Shown: piece after piece, positions 24,719-33,295 of the stretch | How the letters are laid out: the number at the start of each line of letters is the position of its first letter | Position numbering within the stretch: position 1 is the stretch's first letter | Assembly: GCA_017541035.1 (NCBI GenBank) | Contig: JAFXZW010000067.1 | Location: 1-49,204 of the forward strand | From: Eubacterium sp. | Lineage (GTDB): Bacteria; Bacillota; Clostridia; Lachnospirales; Lachnospiraceae | DNA: 49,204 nt | Direction: 5' to 3' | The notes under the pieces: generated by a model | Seen by the model: the letters and a program-made list of their open reading frames with translations, nothing else | Told to the model about the DNA's origin: nothing | The model's database searches: none | Made by a program: the position numbers and the translations under genes

Positions 24719-24838
24719 ATTTTCACCCGAATGTTTTTTATTCGTAAAATGTGCTTAAGACTCCGGACAGGAGTTTTGAAGACACCTTCTTTTTATAGCA
24801 TGTTTCGTGTCCTGTGACAAGTTTTTTACAAAAAGCGG

Positions 24839-24867
24839 TTGACATGTAGTATATTCGTTGCTATAAT
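24839..24867 (+). promoter_or_regulatory. Consensus sigma-A promoter for the NlpC/P60 gene
   Basis: TTGACA (24839-24844), a 17-bp spacer and TATAAT (24862-24867), a perfect match. The 83-nt leader contains the palindrome ACAAATTTGT (24881-24890) and GGTTTA/TAAACC, and is too short for a c-di-AMP riboswitch. Confidence 0.92.
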
Positions 24868-24950
24868 GTAACAAGTCTTAACAAATTTGTAACAAATATG
24901 GTTTATCTGCATAACATTTACCTGGTAAACCTTTTAATAGGGAGGAAGTC

Positions 24951-26441
24951 ATGCGTAAATGGTCATGGATTAAGTCCAAAAAGGCGCTTGCCACAGGACT
25001 TACGACCGCAGTCGTTTTAACATCAATCACAATTCCCGTGGTTGCATCATCAGATTATTCACTGGTCAGCATCACGGCGATGGTAGAAGAATACATTTCC
25101 GAGTCTCCTGCTGTTGATCCTGTAGCTGAGCTGATCGGCAAGGAAGAGCCGGAGGTAAGTATTCAGAAGTCTTCCGGTGTGGTTACCGCTGCTCCTAAGG
25201 CAGCTAAAACTGCCAAAGAGATAGAGGGCAAAGAGAAAAATCCGGCAGCAGAAGATGAATCTGTAAAGGATGTATCCGTAGATGATGTATCCGGGGAGGA
25301 GAAGCCTTCCGAGCCTGTAAAAACCGAAGAAAAGCCCGAGGAATCTGCCAGGGAAGAGAGTAAAGTAAAATATCCCCAGTTTCAGGATCGCTGCCTTGCC
25401 ACAGCCGGTGTGCTGAACATTCGGGCAGAGGCTTCCGCTGACTCCGAAGTGGTGGGCAAGATCGAGAAGGGCGGTATCGCTCTTGTTGAGGAAAAGGGTG
25501 CAAAGTGGACCAAGATCGGTTCCGGAAACTGTGAAGGTTATGCATCCAATGAATATCTGGTATTTGGCGATGAAGCCGGTGCCTGGGCAGAGAGAAACAA
25601 TATTCCTCAATATGCCGAAGTAAAGGAAAGCGGTCTCCGGGTACGCGCAGAAGCGAATACGGAAAGTAAGGTTCTGGATTCCCTTTTTGCATATGATACC
25701 TGCGACGTGATCTCTGAAGGAAATGGATGGACGAAGGTCAGACTGGACGATGGGACTGTCGGATTTGTCAGCAGTGATTATGTAGAGGTTCGCTTCAATA
25801 CCCCTAAGGCAAAGACAATGGCTCAGATCGAAGCGGCCCGCAAGGCGGAGGAAGAAAAAGCCCGCCGCGAGCAGGAAGCAAAGGCAGCTGCTGAGAAGAA
25901 GAGCCAGACTACCACAGCAAAGAATACAACATCTGAAAAGAAGAACCAGACTAGCACAGCAAAGAATACAACATCTGAAAAGAATACAACTGCTTCATCT
26001 TCGTCCAAGTCGACCTCTTCCACGAAGGAAACAAAGACGACAGAAAAGAAGACCGAGACTACGACTTCAGACTCCGGCACAAAAAAGAACAGTAATCTTC
26101 GTGCGGAAATGATAGCGTATGCAAAGCAGTTCCTGGGAAATCCCTATGTATACGGCGGAACATCCCTGACGAATGGAACGGACTGCTCCGGCTTCACCAT
26201 GCGGATCTACGAGCATTTCGGTTATAAGATCCCCCGGGCAGGCGGACAGCGAACCTTCGGAAAGAGAATCAGTGTAAGCGAGGCTCAGCCCGGCGATCTG
26301 ATCTTCTATCCCGGCCATGTGACCATGTACATTGGCAACGGCCAGGTGATCCATGCCAGCAGTGCAAAGACGGGAATCATTATTTCTTCCCTTACCTACA
26401 GCGGCACACCGGAGTTTGCAACCAACATTATCGATAACTAA
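24951..26441 (+). CDS. Secreted NlpC/P60 endopeptidase with two SH3 domains
   Basis: The protein has 496 residues with RBS GGGAGGAAG. A signal peptide (KKALATGLTTAVVLTSITIP) is followed by an acidic, Lys/Glu/Pro-rich spacer. Two bacterial SH3 domains lie near residues 145-205 (LNIRAEASADSEVVGKI) and 222-283 (LRVRAEANTESKVLDSL). A Lys/Ser/Thr linker with a 42-bp duplication follows, and then a C-terminal NlpC/P60 domain. The catalytic residues are C412 (DCSGF), H456 and H468. Such enzymes cut the gamma-D-Glu/diamino-acid bond of wall stem peptides. It has a consensus promoter and its own terminator, so it is probably made constitutively. Confidence 0.95.
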   Translation: MRKWSWIKSKKALATGLTTAVVLTSITIPVVASSDYSLVSITAMVEEYISESPAVDPVAELIGKEEPEVSIQKSSGVVTAAPKAAKTAKEIEGKEKNPAAEDESVKDVSVDDVSGEEKPSEPVKTEEKPEESAREESKVKYPQFQDRCLATAGVLNIRAEASADSEVVGKIEKGGIALVEEKGAKWTKIGSGNCEGYASNEYLVFGDEAGAWAERNNIPQYAEVKESGLRVRAEANTESKVLDSLFAYDTCDVISEGNGWTKVRLDDGTVGFVSSDYVEVRFNTPKAKTMAQIEAARKAEEEKARREQEAKAAAEKKSQTTTAKNTTSEKKNQTSTAKNTTSEKNTTASSSSKSTSSTKETKTTEKKTETTTSDSGTKKNSNLRAEMIAYAKQFLGNPYVYGGTSLTNGTDCSGFTMRIYEHFGYKIPRAGGQRTFGKRISVSEAQPGDLIFYPGHVTMYIGNGQVIHASSAKTGIIISSLTYSGTPEFATNIIDN

Positions 26442-26504
26442 TAATATTTCACTCTTTTTAAACATTCTTCATTTTTCAAAAATCCGCTCCTCTTCATGCG
26501 GTAG

Positions 26505-26540
26505 AACCACCCGGCATCAACCCCCGGGTGGTTTCTTTTT
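26505..26540 (+). terminator. Terminator after the NlpC/P60 gene
   Basis: AACCACCCGG (26505-26514) pairs with CCGGGTGGTT (26524-26533), then TTTC and TTTTT. Confidence 0.88.
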
Positions 26541-26553
26541 GCCCGCGGGAAAT

Positions 26554-26680
26554 GAGCCTGTGCCTGAACAGGCGGCAGGAATCAGAGCCGTGCGCATGAA
26601 CAGGCACCCGGAATCAGAGCCGTGCGCATGAACAGGCGCCCGGAATCAGAGCCTGTGCCTTGAACAGGCGTCAGGAATCA
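26554..26680 (+). repeat. Four tandem 31-32-bp repeats
   Basis: Units start GAGCC at 26554, 26585, 26617 and 26649, each with GAACAGGC in the middle and GGAATCA at the end. Units 2 and 3 differ by one base. No ORF is supported. Confidence 0.85.
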
Positions 26681-26788
26681 TCAGAGCGCAATAAGCAGTC
26701 AAATAGTCAGACAATGCCTCTTTGGTATATTTGCACAATGAATTTTAAAATTGGTTGACTATAATTACCAGTAACACTACCACGGGTA

Positions 26789-26855
26789 TGTGGATAATAA
26801 ACATCGAAAAACAATAGAAAATGGGTTATTCACAAAGTTATCCACATTATCAACA
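26789..26855. promoter_or_regulatory. DnaA-box cluster in AT-rich DNA
   Basis: TGTGGATAA (26789, minus-strand box) and TTATCCACA (26838) are perfect. TTATTCACA (26826) and TTATCAACA (26847) each differ by one base. The surrounding DNA (about 26700-26880) is AT-rich. No dnaA or dnaN is in view. Confidence 0.65.
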
Positions 26856-27022
26856 GGATACTGGGGTTACATAACAAAACGCAGGATAAAACACCCGTTC
26901 TGTGAATTATTCCGATATTGACGTTCGGAACAAGCTGAAACACAGGATTTTCGGGGGCAGTCCCTCAGAAAAATCAGATTATTTCGCGGAGTTGTCAGAC
27001 AAAAATGCAGGCGAAAGTTTTG

Positions 27023-27051
27023 TTGATAGAATCCATGGAATATGATATAAT
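27023..27051 (+). promoter_or_regulatory. hpf promoter
   Basis: TTGATA (27023-27028), a 17-bp spacer and TATAAT (27046-27051). The transcript should start near 27058, at the base of a hairpin. Confidence 0.85.
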
Positions 27052-27054
27052 AAA

Positions 27055-27161
27055 GCATATCTCTCCCACAGGCGAAGGGTCTTTTGTACCCTGTGAAGGA
27101 GATATGCAGAATGACCGGTTTCCCCGTACCGCGGGGTGTGTTTTTATCAAGGGAAAACCGG
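27055..27161 (+). promoter_or_regulatory. Structured hpf leader with sequestered upstream start
   Basis: Hairpin 1 pairs GCATATCTC (27055-27063) with GAGATATGC (27099-27107) around CACA/TGTG. It covers the SD AAGGAG (27096-27101) of an in-frame ATG at 27111. Hairpin 2 pairs CCGGTTT (27115-27121) with AAACCGG (27155-27161) and encloses CCCCG/CGGGG followed closely by TTTTT. Confidence 0.65.
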
Positions 27162-27188
27162 ATAATACAGAAGAGAAGGAGTGATGGT

Positions 27189-27722
27189 ATGAATTACATG
27201 ATCAGTGGCAAGAACATCGATGTTACGGAAGGCTTAAAACAGGCAGTCTATGATAAATTGGGGAGACTGGAAAAGTTCTTTAATGAAGACACTGACGCAC
27301 AGGTTACATTTTCCGTTGAGAAGGATCGTCAGAAGATCGAGGTAACGATCCCCATGAAGGGGCACATCATCCGTGCAGAGCAGGTAAGTGATGATATGTA
27401 TGTTTCCATCGATATGGTTGTAGAGATCATTGAACGTCAGGTTGTAAGATACAAGAAGCGGATCATTGACCAGGAGCAGGATGCGGCATATTTCCAGAAT
27501 CAGTTCCTTGAGGAGGAGGATGACGGCGTTGAGGAAGGCGAGATCAGCATTATCCGCAGCAAGCGCTTCGCTGTAAAGCCCATGTATCCGGAAGATGCCT
27601 GCGTGCAGATGGAGCTTCTGGGACACAACTTCTACGTATTCCGCAATGCGGAGACCGATGAGGTAAATGTGGTTTACAAGAGAAAAGGTAATACCTACGG
27701 ATTGATCGAACCGGAGTTCTAA
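27189..27722 (+). CDS. hpf: Ribosome hibernation-promoting factor, long form
   Basis: The protein has 177 residues: an N-terminal RaiA/YfiA domain (MNYMISGKNIDVTEGLK to about residue 95) and a C-terminal dimerisation domain (KPMYPEDACVQMELLGHNF). Long HPF pairs two 70S ribosomes into inactive 100S dimers in stationary phase. The start has AAGGAG seven bases upstream and matches the family. A second in-frame ATG at 27111, also with an AAGGAG at nine bases, would add 26 residues (MTGFPVPRGVFLSRENR and onward). The leader may choose between the two. secA follows, as in many Firmicutes. Confidence 0.95.
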   Translation: MNYMISGKNIDVTEGLKQAVYDKLGRLEKFFNEDTDAQVTFSVEKDRQKIEVTIPMKGHIIRAEQVSDDMYVSIDMVVEIIERQVVRYKKRIIDQEQDAAYFQNQFLEEEDDGVEEGEISIIRSKRFAVKPMYPEDACVQMELLGHNFYVFRNAETDEVNVVYKRKGNTYGLIEPEF

Positions 27723-27730
27723 CACCTGCG

Positions 27731-27763
27731 GGGCGGTTCCCATATAAGGGAACCGCCCTTTTC
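27731..27763 (+). terminator. hpf terminator
   Basis: GGGCGGTTCCC-ATATAA-GGGAACCGCCC with TTTT. Confidence 0.92.
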
Positions 27764-27893
27764 TTATGTGCGCGATAAGGCTGCAAAGCGGGAAACGTGC
27801 TTTTTTTCGCCGACATGATTGAAGGACAGAGTGCCGTCGGTCACAGAGAAGCCCGGAATGAAAGGCAGAATGAAAACTGTCTGAGAAAAATCC

Positions 27894-27922
27894 TTGCCTT
27901 GCAAGGGGAATGATGGTATAGT
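27894..27922 (+). promoter_or_regulatory. secA promoter
   Basis: TTGCCT (27894-27899), a 17-bp spacer and TATAGT (27917-27922). The RBS CGGAGG lies before the ATG. The rest of the gap shows nothing. Confidence 0.65.
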
Positions 27923-27975
27923 ATGTGAGTTAAGGCGGATTTTTCAATAGATTTGGTATATTTCGGAGGATTAAA

Positions 27976-30720
27976 ATGGGTCTTGGTGAGAAGCTCTTCG
28001 GCACGCACAGCGAGCGGGAGTTAAAGAAGATCGAACCGATCATCAAGAAGATCGAGTCGATGGATGAGGCAATGCAGGCCTTATCAGATGACGAATTAAA
28101 GGCAAAAACCACAGAATTTAAGGAAAGACTGGCAGCAGGAGAGACATTGGATGACCTTCTTCCTGAGGCCTTTGCTGTTGTGCGTGAGGCGGATTATCGT
28201 GTATTGGGCCTGAAGCCCTTCCGTGTGCAGCTGATCGGTGGTGTGATCCTGCATCAGGGCCGTATCTCCGAGATGCGTACCGGTGAAGGTAAAACCCTGG
28301 TGTCCACACTTCCCGCTTATCTGAATGCACTGGAGGGAAAGGGCGTTCACATCGTTACGGTCAATGACTACCTGGCTAACCGTGATGCGGAGTGGATGGG
28401 CGCCGTACATCGCTGGCTGGGCCTCACCGTCGGCGTGATCCTGAACGCGGATGACAATGACAAGCGCCGTGAGGCATATAACTGTGACATCACCTATATC
28501 ACGAATAACGAACTCGGTTTTGATTATCTTCGTGACAACATGGTTATTTATAAGGAAAAACTGGTTCAGCGCGGACTTCATTATGCCATCATCGATGAGG
28601 TGGACTCCGTTCTGATCGATGAAGCCCGTACGCCGCTTATCATTTCCGGACAGAGCGGAAAGTCCACGGACATTTATAAAATGTGCGACTATATTGCCCG
28701 CAGAATGAAGCAGGGTACCGCCTCTACCGAGATCAGCAAGATGGATGCCATCATGGGCAATTCGGTGAAGGAAGACGGTGATTATCTTGTCAATGAGAAG
28801 GATAAGTACGTTGTCTTCACGGAGCAGGGCGTGAAGGAGATCGAGCAGTTTTTCCACATTGAGAACCTGGCTGATTCCGAGAATATTGAGATTCAGCATA
28901 CCATGCTCCAGGCTCTGAAGGCCCATGCCCTTATGCACAGGGATCAGGATTACGTGGTGAAGGATGATGAGGTATTGATCGTTGATGAGTTCACCGGACG
29001 TATCATGCCGGGACGCCGTTTCAACGACGGACTCCATCAGGCCATTGAGGCGAAGGAAAATGTGAAGGTAAAGCGTGAGTCCAAGACTCTGGCTACCATT
29101 ACCTTCCAGAATTTCTTTAATAAATATGAGAAAAAGGCCGGCATGACCGGTACGGCACAGACCGAGGAAAATGAGTTCCGTGAGATCTACAGCATGGACG
29201 TAGTTGTGGTTCCCACCAACCTGCCCATTGCCCGTATCGATCAGGATGATGCGATCTTCAAGACCAAGAAGGAGAAGCTGAACGCTATCATTGATGAGGT
29301 TGTCCGTACGCATGAGAAGGGGCAGCCGGTGCTGGTTGGTACCGTAAATATCGATTCTTCCGAGGAACTGAGCCAGATGCTCAACAAGAGGGGAGTTCCC
29401 CATAAGGTGCTGAATGCGAAGTTCCATGAGCTCGAGGCGGAGATCATCGCGGATGCAGGTCAGATGGGACATGTTACCATCGCAACGAACATGGCCGGCC
29501 GTGGTACGGATATCAAGCTGGGCGAGGGCGTAAAGGAACTGGGCGGACTGAAGGTCATCGGTACCGAGCGGCACGAGTCCCGCCGTATTGATAACCAGCT
29601 GCGCGGACGTTCCGGACGTCAGGGCGACCCGGGTGAGTCCAAGTTCTACCTCTCTCTGGAGGATGACCTGATGCGGCTCTTTGGTTCCGAGCGTGTCATG
29701 GGTATTTACGATGCATTGCGCATTCCCGAGGGAGAAGAGATCCAGCATAAGACCATCACCAAGTTTGTGGAAAAGGCACAGAAGAAGATCGAGTCCAATA
29801 ACTTTGCCATTCGTAAGAACCTTCTGGAATATGACCAGGTGAATAATGAGCAGCGTGAGGTGATCTATGCAGAGCGCCGCCGTGTTCTGGATGGTGAAAA
29901 TATGCGTGATACCGTTGTGGGTATGGTAAGAGATACCGTAGGTCATTACGTGGATCGCGTTGCATCTACCGAAATAGATCCTTCCGGCTGGGATATGCAG
30001 GAGTTAAATGATATCCTGCGGCCGATCATTCCCCTGAAGCCAATCGAGCTGACGGAGGAAGAGAAGGGTAAGAACAATCCGGATGATTTCAAGCAGCGTC
30101 TTCAGGATGAAGCGGTAGAGATCTACGAGAATAAGGAGAAAGAGATCACCGAAGCCGGCGGAGATATGCGTGAGATCGAGCGTGTGATCCTGCTTAAGAT
30201 GGTAGATCAGAAATGGATGGATAATATCGACGACATGGCTCAGCTCCGTCAGGGTATCGGACTGCAGTCCATGGGCGGGCGGGATCCGGTAGTGGAATAC
30301 AAGCTGGCAGGTTACGAAATGTTTAATGCCATGATGGAGTCCATTAAGGAGGATACTGCCAGATATATCCTGCACATTTCCGTAAAACCGCCGGAACCGC
30401 CCAGAGGTCAGTCCAGACCGGGTGACGGTGTATCGCCGGATGAGGAAGGCCCTGCAAGGCCGCGTGGACCGCAGGCAGAGGAGGAAGACTCTGAAGAGGA
30501 AGGACCGGGTGCAGCAGAGCGTCGCGAGATGAGACGTACGGCTCACAACCTGCAGCAGATGGCGAAGAGAGAAGAGGTTGCCAAGGTAACCGGAACAAAT
30601 AAGGATGAATCAAAAAAGAGGGAGCCTGTAAAGAGGAAGGGCAAGAAGATCATGCCGAATGATCCCTGTCCCTGCGGTTCCGGCAAGAAGTATAAATTCT
30701 GTCACGGACGTGCGAAGTAG
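27976..30720 (+). CDS. secA: Preprotein translocase ATPase SecA
   Basis: This 914-residue motor drives unfolded preproteins through SecYEG at the inner face of the membrane. Walker A is GEGKT (103-107), motif II includes [17 protein letters not shown], and the second helicase domain has [14 protein letters not shown] and [12 protein letters not shown] Pro/Arg/Glu-rich linker leads to the C-terminal zinc-binding tail [14 protein letters not shown], which contacts SecB-like partners or membrane. The protein is longer than Bacillus SecA mainly through the acidic linker near residue 820-850. prfB follows 35 bases later, so the two may share a transcript. Confidence 0.98.
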   Translation: MGLGEKLFGTHSERELKKIEPIIKKIESMDEAMQALSDDELKAKTTEFKERLAAGETLDDLLPEAFAVVREADYRVLGLKPFRVQLIGGVILHQGRISEMRTGEGKTLVSTLPAYLNALEGKGVHIVTVNDYLANRDAEWMGAVHRWLGLTVGVILNADDNDKRREAYNCDITYITNNELGFDYLRDNMVIYKEKLVQRGLHYAIIDEVDSVLIDEARTPLIISGQSGKSTDIYKMCDYIARRMKQGTASTEISKMDAIMGNSVKEDGDYLVNEKDKYVVFTEQGVKEIEQFFHIENLADSENIEIQHTMLQALKAHALMHRDQDYVVKDDEVLIVDEFTGRIMPGRRFNDGLHQAIEAKENVKVKRESKTLATITFQNFFNKYEKKAGMTGTAQTEENEFREIYSMDVVVVPTNLPIARIDQDDAIFKTKKEKLNAIIDEVVRTHEKGQPVLVGTVNIDSSEELSQMLNKRGVPHKVLNAKFHELEAEIIADAGQMGHVTIATNMAGRGTDIKLGEGVKELGGLKVIGTERHESRRIDNQLRGRSGRQGDPGESKFYLSLEDDLMRLFGSERVMGIYDALRIPEGEEIQHKTITKFVEKAQKKIESNNFAIRKNLLEYDQVNNEQREVIYAERRRVLDGENMRDTVVGMVRDTVGHYVDRVASTEIDPSGWDMQELNDILRPIIPLKPIELTEEEKGKNNPDDFKQRLQDEAVEIYENKEKEITEAGGDMREIERVILLKMVDQKWMDNIDDMAQLRQGIGLQSMGGRDPVVEYKLAGYEMFNAMMESIKEDTARYILHISVKPPEPPRGQSRPGDGVSPDEEGPARPRGPQAEEEDSEEEGPGAAERREMRRTAHNLQQMAKREEVAKVTGTNKDESKKREPVKRKGKKIMPNDPCPCGSGKKYKFCHGRAK

Positions 30721-30755
30721 AGCCCGAAGGACCTTACGATTGACGGAGACAAGAT

Positions 30756-31874
30756 ATGTTAGCGATCGATGAGTATAAATTCAGATTAAGTGAATATGAG
30801 AAGCCTCTTGAGGAGGTCCGCCAGTCTCTGGATATCACGGGGAAGGAAAAGAAGATCGCCGAACTGGAGGCCCGCACCGAGGAACCCGGCTTCTGGGAGA
30901 ATATCCAGGAGAGCGGAAAGGTAATGAAGGAGATCAAGAATCTCAAGGATACCATTCAGGATTTCCAGAAGCTTTACGGAACCTGGGAGGATATCGGTAC
31001 CATGCTGGAAATGGCTGAGGAAGAGGGCGAGGATGAGCTGGTGGAAGAAGCCGGCCAGATGCTCACCGACTTCGGCGAGGAGTTTGAGGACTTCCGGATC
31101 GCCACTCTGCTCTCCGGCGAGTTCGATGAGAATAATGCGGTGCTTACCATTCATGCGGGTTCCGGCGGGACCGAGTCCTGCGACTGGGCAAGTATGCTGT
31201 ACCGGATGTACTGCCGCTGGGCGGATAAGCATAAGTTCGATGTTGAGGTGCTGGATTATCAGGACGGTGACGAAGCGGGTATCAAATCCGTTACATTTCA
31301 GGTAAACGGCTACCACGCTTACGGCTATCTGAAGTCTGAAAAGGGCGTTCACCGGCTGGTGCGCATTTCTCCCTTCAATGCGGTGGGCAAGCGTCAGACA
31401 TCCTTTGTATCCCTGGATGTCATGCCGGAACTGGATGATAATATTGATATCGAGATCAATGAAGCGGATATCAAGATGGATACCTACCGGTCCAGCGGGG
31501 CGGGCGGCCAGCATATCAATAAGACATCCTCGGCGGTGCGTCTCACCCACATTCCCACGGGAACCGTGGTGGCCTGCCAGAACGAGCGCTCCCAGTTCCA
31601 GAACCGGGATAAGGCGATGAAGATGCTGAAAGCGAAGCTGTATCTTCTGGAACAGCAGAAGAATATGGAGAAGTTGAACGGTATCCGCGGCGAGATCACG
31701 GATAACGCTTTCGGAAGCCAGATCCGTTCCTATGTTCTTCAGCCCTATACCCTGGTGACGGATCACCGGACAAACTGTAAGGTGGGCGATGCGCAGCGGG
31801 TACTGGACGGAGGAATCGATCCTTTTATCAGTGCGTATTTAAGAGATCAGGCGGTGAAGAATTCTACACAGTAG
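30756..31874 (+). CDS. prfB: Peptide chain release factor 2
   Basis: This 372-residue factor releases nascent chains at UGA and UAA. The RF2 tripeptide SPF is in RISPFNAVG, and the catalytic GGQ is in SGAGGQHINKTSS. Most bacteria have a UGA in-frame early in prfB that requires a +1 frameshift; here the frame is continuous through the homologous position (RQSLDITGK, codons TCT CTG GAT), so no autoregulatory shift is needed. A GAGGAGG stretch just upstream may be a relic of the shift signal. The ATG at 30756 follows ACGGAGA, a modest RBS. Confidence 0.96.
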   Translation: MLAIDEYKFRLSEYEKPLEEVRQSLDITGKEKKIAELEARTEEPGFWENIQESGKVMKEIKNLKDTIQDFQKLYGTWEDIGTMLEMAEEEGEDELVEEAGQMLTDFGEEFEDFRIATLLSGEFDENNAVLTIHAGSGGTESCDWASMLYRMYCRWADKHKFDVEVLDYQDGDEAGIKSVTFQVNGYHAYGYLKSEKGVHRLVRISPFNAVGKRQTSFVSLDVMPELDDNIDIEINEADIKMDTYRSSGAGGQHINKTSSAVRLTHIPTGTVVACQNERSQFQNRDKAMKMLKAKLYLLEQQKNMEKLNGIRGEITDNAFGSQIRSYVLQPYTLVTDHRTNCKVGDAQRVLDGGIDPFISAYLRDQAVKNSTQ

Positions 31875-31901
31875 AATCTCCCCTGTCCAGGGGATGAAGG
31901 G

Positions 31902-31923
31902 CTTTTGACCCCAGCATCATAAA
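31902..31923 (+). repeat. Dispersed intergenic repeat, copy 2
   Basis: A 22-bp exact match to 22940-22961 in the same strand sense, between prfB and hom. Upstream CCCCTGTCCAGGGG can form a small hairpin of its own. Confidence 0.7.
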
Positions 31924-31939
31924 ATAAGGAGGTGACTCC

Positions 31940-33163
31940 ATGATAAATGTAGCAGTACTTGGTTACGGCACTGTCGGCAGCGGCGTGGTAAAGATCCTTT
32001 CAGAGAATCACTCTCATGTCAGCCGCAGAGCCGGAGAAGAGATCAATCTGAAATATGTGCTGGATCTTCGGGAATTCCCCGGTGATCCGGTAGAGAAGGT
32101 TCTGGTTCATGATTTCGATATCATCGTAAATGATCCGGAAATTCGCGTGATCGCTGAGGCCATGGGCGGTCTGGAGCCGGCCTTCACCTTTGCGAAAAAA
32201 GCTCTGGAAAAAGGCATCAGCTTCTGTACCTCCAACAAGGTGCTGGTGGAAGCAAAGGGAGCCGAACTGATCGGGATCGCGAAGGAGCATAATGCCAACT
32301 TCTTCTTTGAAGCTTCTGTAGGGGGAGGAATCCCTGTTATCCGTCCCATGATCGAGTGCCTCACGGCAGATCATTTTGACGAGATCTCCGGAATCCTGAA
32401 CGGGACCACGAACTACATGTTGACCCGGATGGCAGAGGAAGGTGTGGCTTACGACGAGGTTCTAGCGGAAGCACAGGAACTAGGATATGCGGAACGGAAT
32501 CCGGAAGCAGACGTGGAGGGTCACGATGCAGGACGAAAGATCGCCATCCTTGCTTCACTGGCCGGCGAGAAGCAGGTCAGCTTCGAGAACATCCGGATGG
32601 AAGGGATCACGAAGATCACCGAGAAGGATTTCGCGTATGCCCGGTCACTCGAATCTTCCATTAAGCTTTTGGGAACGGCCCGTGTTAAGGACGGCAGGTA
32701 CTACGTGATCGTTGCCCCCTTCCTGGTACCGGCGACCGATCCGCTTTTTGCCGTGAACGGGGTGTACAACGCCATCAAGCTGCATGGAGATATGCTTGAA
32801 AATGTAATGTTTTACGGACAGGGCGCAGGCAAGGAAGCGACAGCCAGTGCAGTGGTTTCCGATATTCAGGACTGCGTAAGAAGACTGGGAAGCCATAGAG
32901 AGATCCTTTGGGATAAGGAACCGCAGGAGCTGGGAGATATCAGGGAATATCCCTTCCGTTTCCTGGTCCGCGTGGAAGATACGGATGCAGAGAAGCTTTC
33001 CGCCTTTGCCTCGGCACTCGGCGGAGCGGGACGCCTTGTTGCCCCGCGAGGGATCAGCGGAGAGGCTGCATTTCTGACGAATCCGATGACGGAAACCGCA
33101 CTTATGAAGGCCATAGAGGAGACAGGGGTGACGCTGATCGCCCGCATCCGTGCCGCATGGTAA
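31940..33163 (+). CDS. hom: Homoserine dehydrogenase
   Basis: The protein has 407 residues with RBS GGAGGTGA. The NAD(P)-binding VAVLGYGTVGSG opens the protein. TSNKVLVEAKG and GILNGTTNYMLT are the conserved substrate region, and a C-terminal ACT domain (FRFLVRVEDTDAEKL) usually mediates threonine feedback. It reduces aspartate semialdehyde to homoserine. The aspartokinase of the same pathway follows in the same direction, after a small hairpin. Confidence 0.97.
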   Translation: MINVAVLGYGTVGSGVVKILSENHSHVSRRAGEEINLKYVLDLREFPGDPVEKVLVHDFDIIVNDPEIRVIAEAMGGLEPAFTFAKKALEKGISFCTSNKVLVEAKGAELIGIAKEHNANFFFEASVGGGIPVIRPMIECLTADHFDEISGILNGTTNYMLTRMAEEGVAYDEVLAEAQELGYAERNPEADVEGHDAGRKIAILASLAGEKQVSFENIRMEGITKITEKDFAYARSLESSIKLLGTARVKDGRYYVIVAPFLVPATDPLFAVNGVYNAIKLHGDMLENVMFYGQGAGKEATASAVVSDIQDCVRRLGSHREILWDKEPQELGDIREYPFRFLVRVEDTDAEKLSAFASALGGAGRLVAPRGISGEAAFLTNPMTETALMKAIEETGVTLIARIRAAW

Positions 33164-33250
33164 TAAGTGAAAGGGAATGTATGGTATTGAATATGTGATC
33201 GATATTAGCAGAGATCAAATCGCGGCATATGGCATCATGAAACAGGCAGG

Positions 33251-33270
33251 CGGGTTCAGAAACCCGTTTC
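33251..33270 (+). terminator. Small hairpin between hom and aspartokinase
   Basis: CGGGTT-CAGA-AACCCG followed by TTTC. It is weak, so readthrough into the aspartokinase gene is likely. The leader is too short for a lysine riboswitch. Confidence 0.45.
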
Positions 33271-33295
33271 TAAGATGATAAAGGAGCAAAAGGAC

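Noticed and set aside
24868..24950. c-di-AMP (ydaO) riboswitch before the NlpC/P60 gene
   Set aside because: The leader is only about 83 nt with a short palindrome and one weak stem, too short for that riboswitch class, which is often found before such genes.
26700..26880. Chromosomal oriC
   Set aside because: DnaA boxes and AT-rich DNA are present, but dnaA, dnaN, recF, rpmH and rnpA are not. Kept as a DnaA-box cluster only.
27103..27183. 26-codon leader peptide (MQNDRF...) in the hpf leader
   Set aside because: Its ATG is only two bases from the SD, too close for good initiation. The in-frame ATG at 27111 fits that SD better.
28096..29946. 616-codon minus-strand frame inside secA
   Set aside because: A complementary-strand artefact of codon bias; SecA is complete in the plus strand.
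33164..33295. Lysine riboswitch before the aspartokinase
   Set aside because: The gap is about 130 nt and holds only a 6-bp hairpin, not the five-helix junction.
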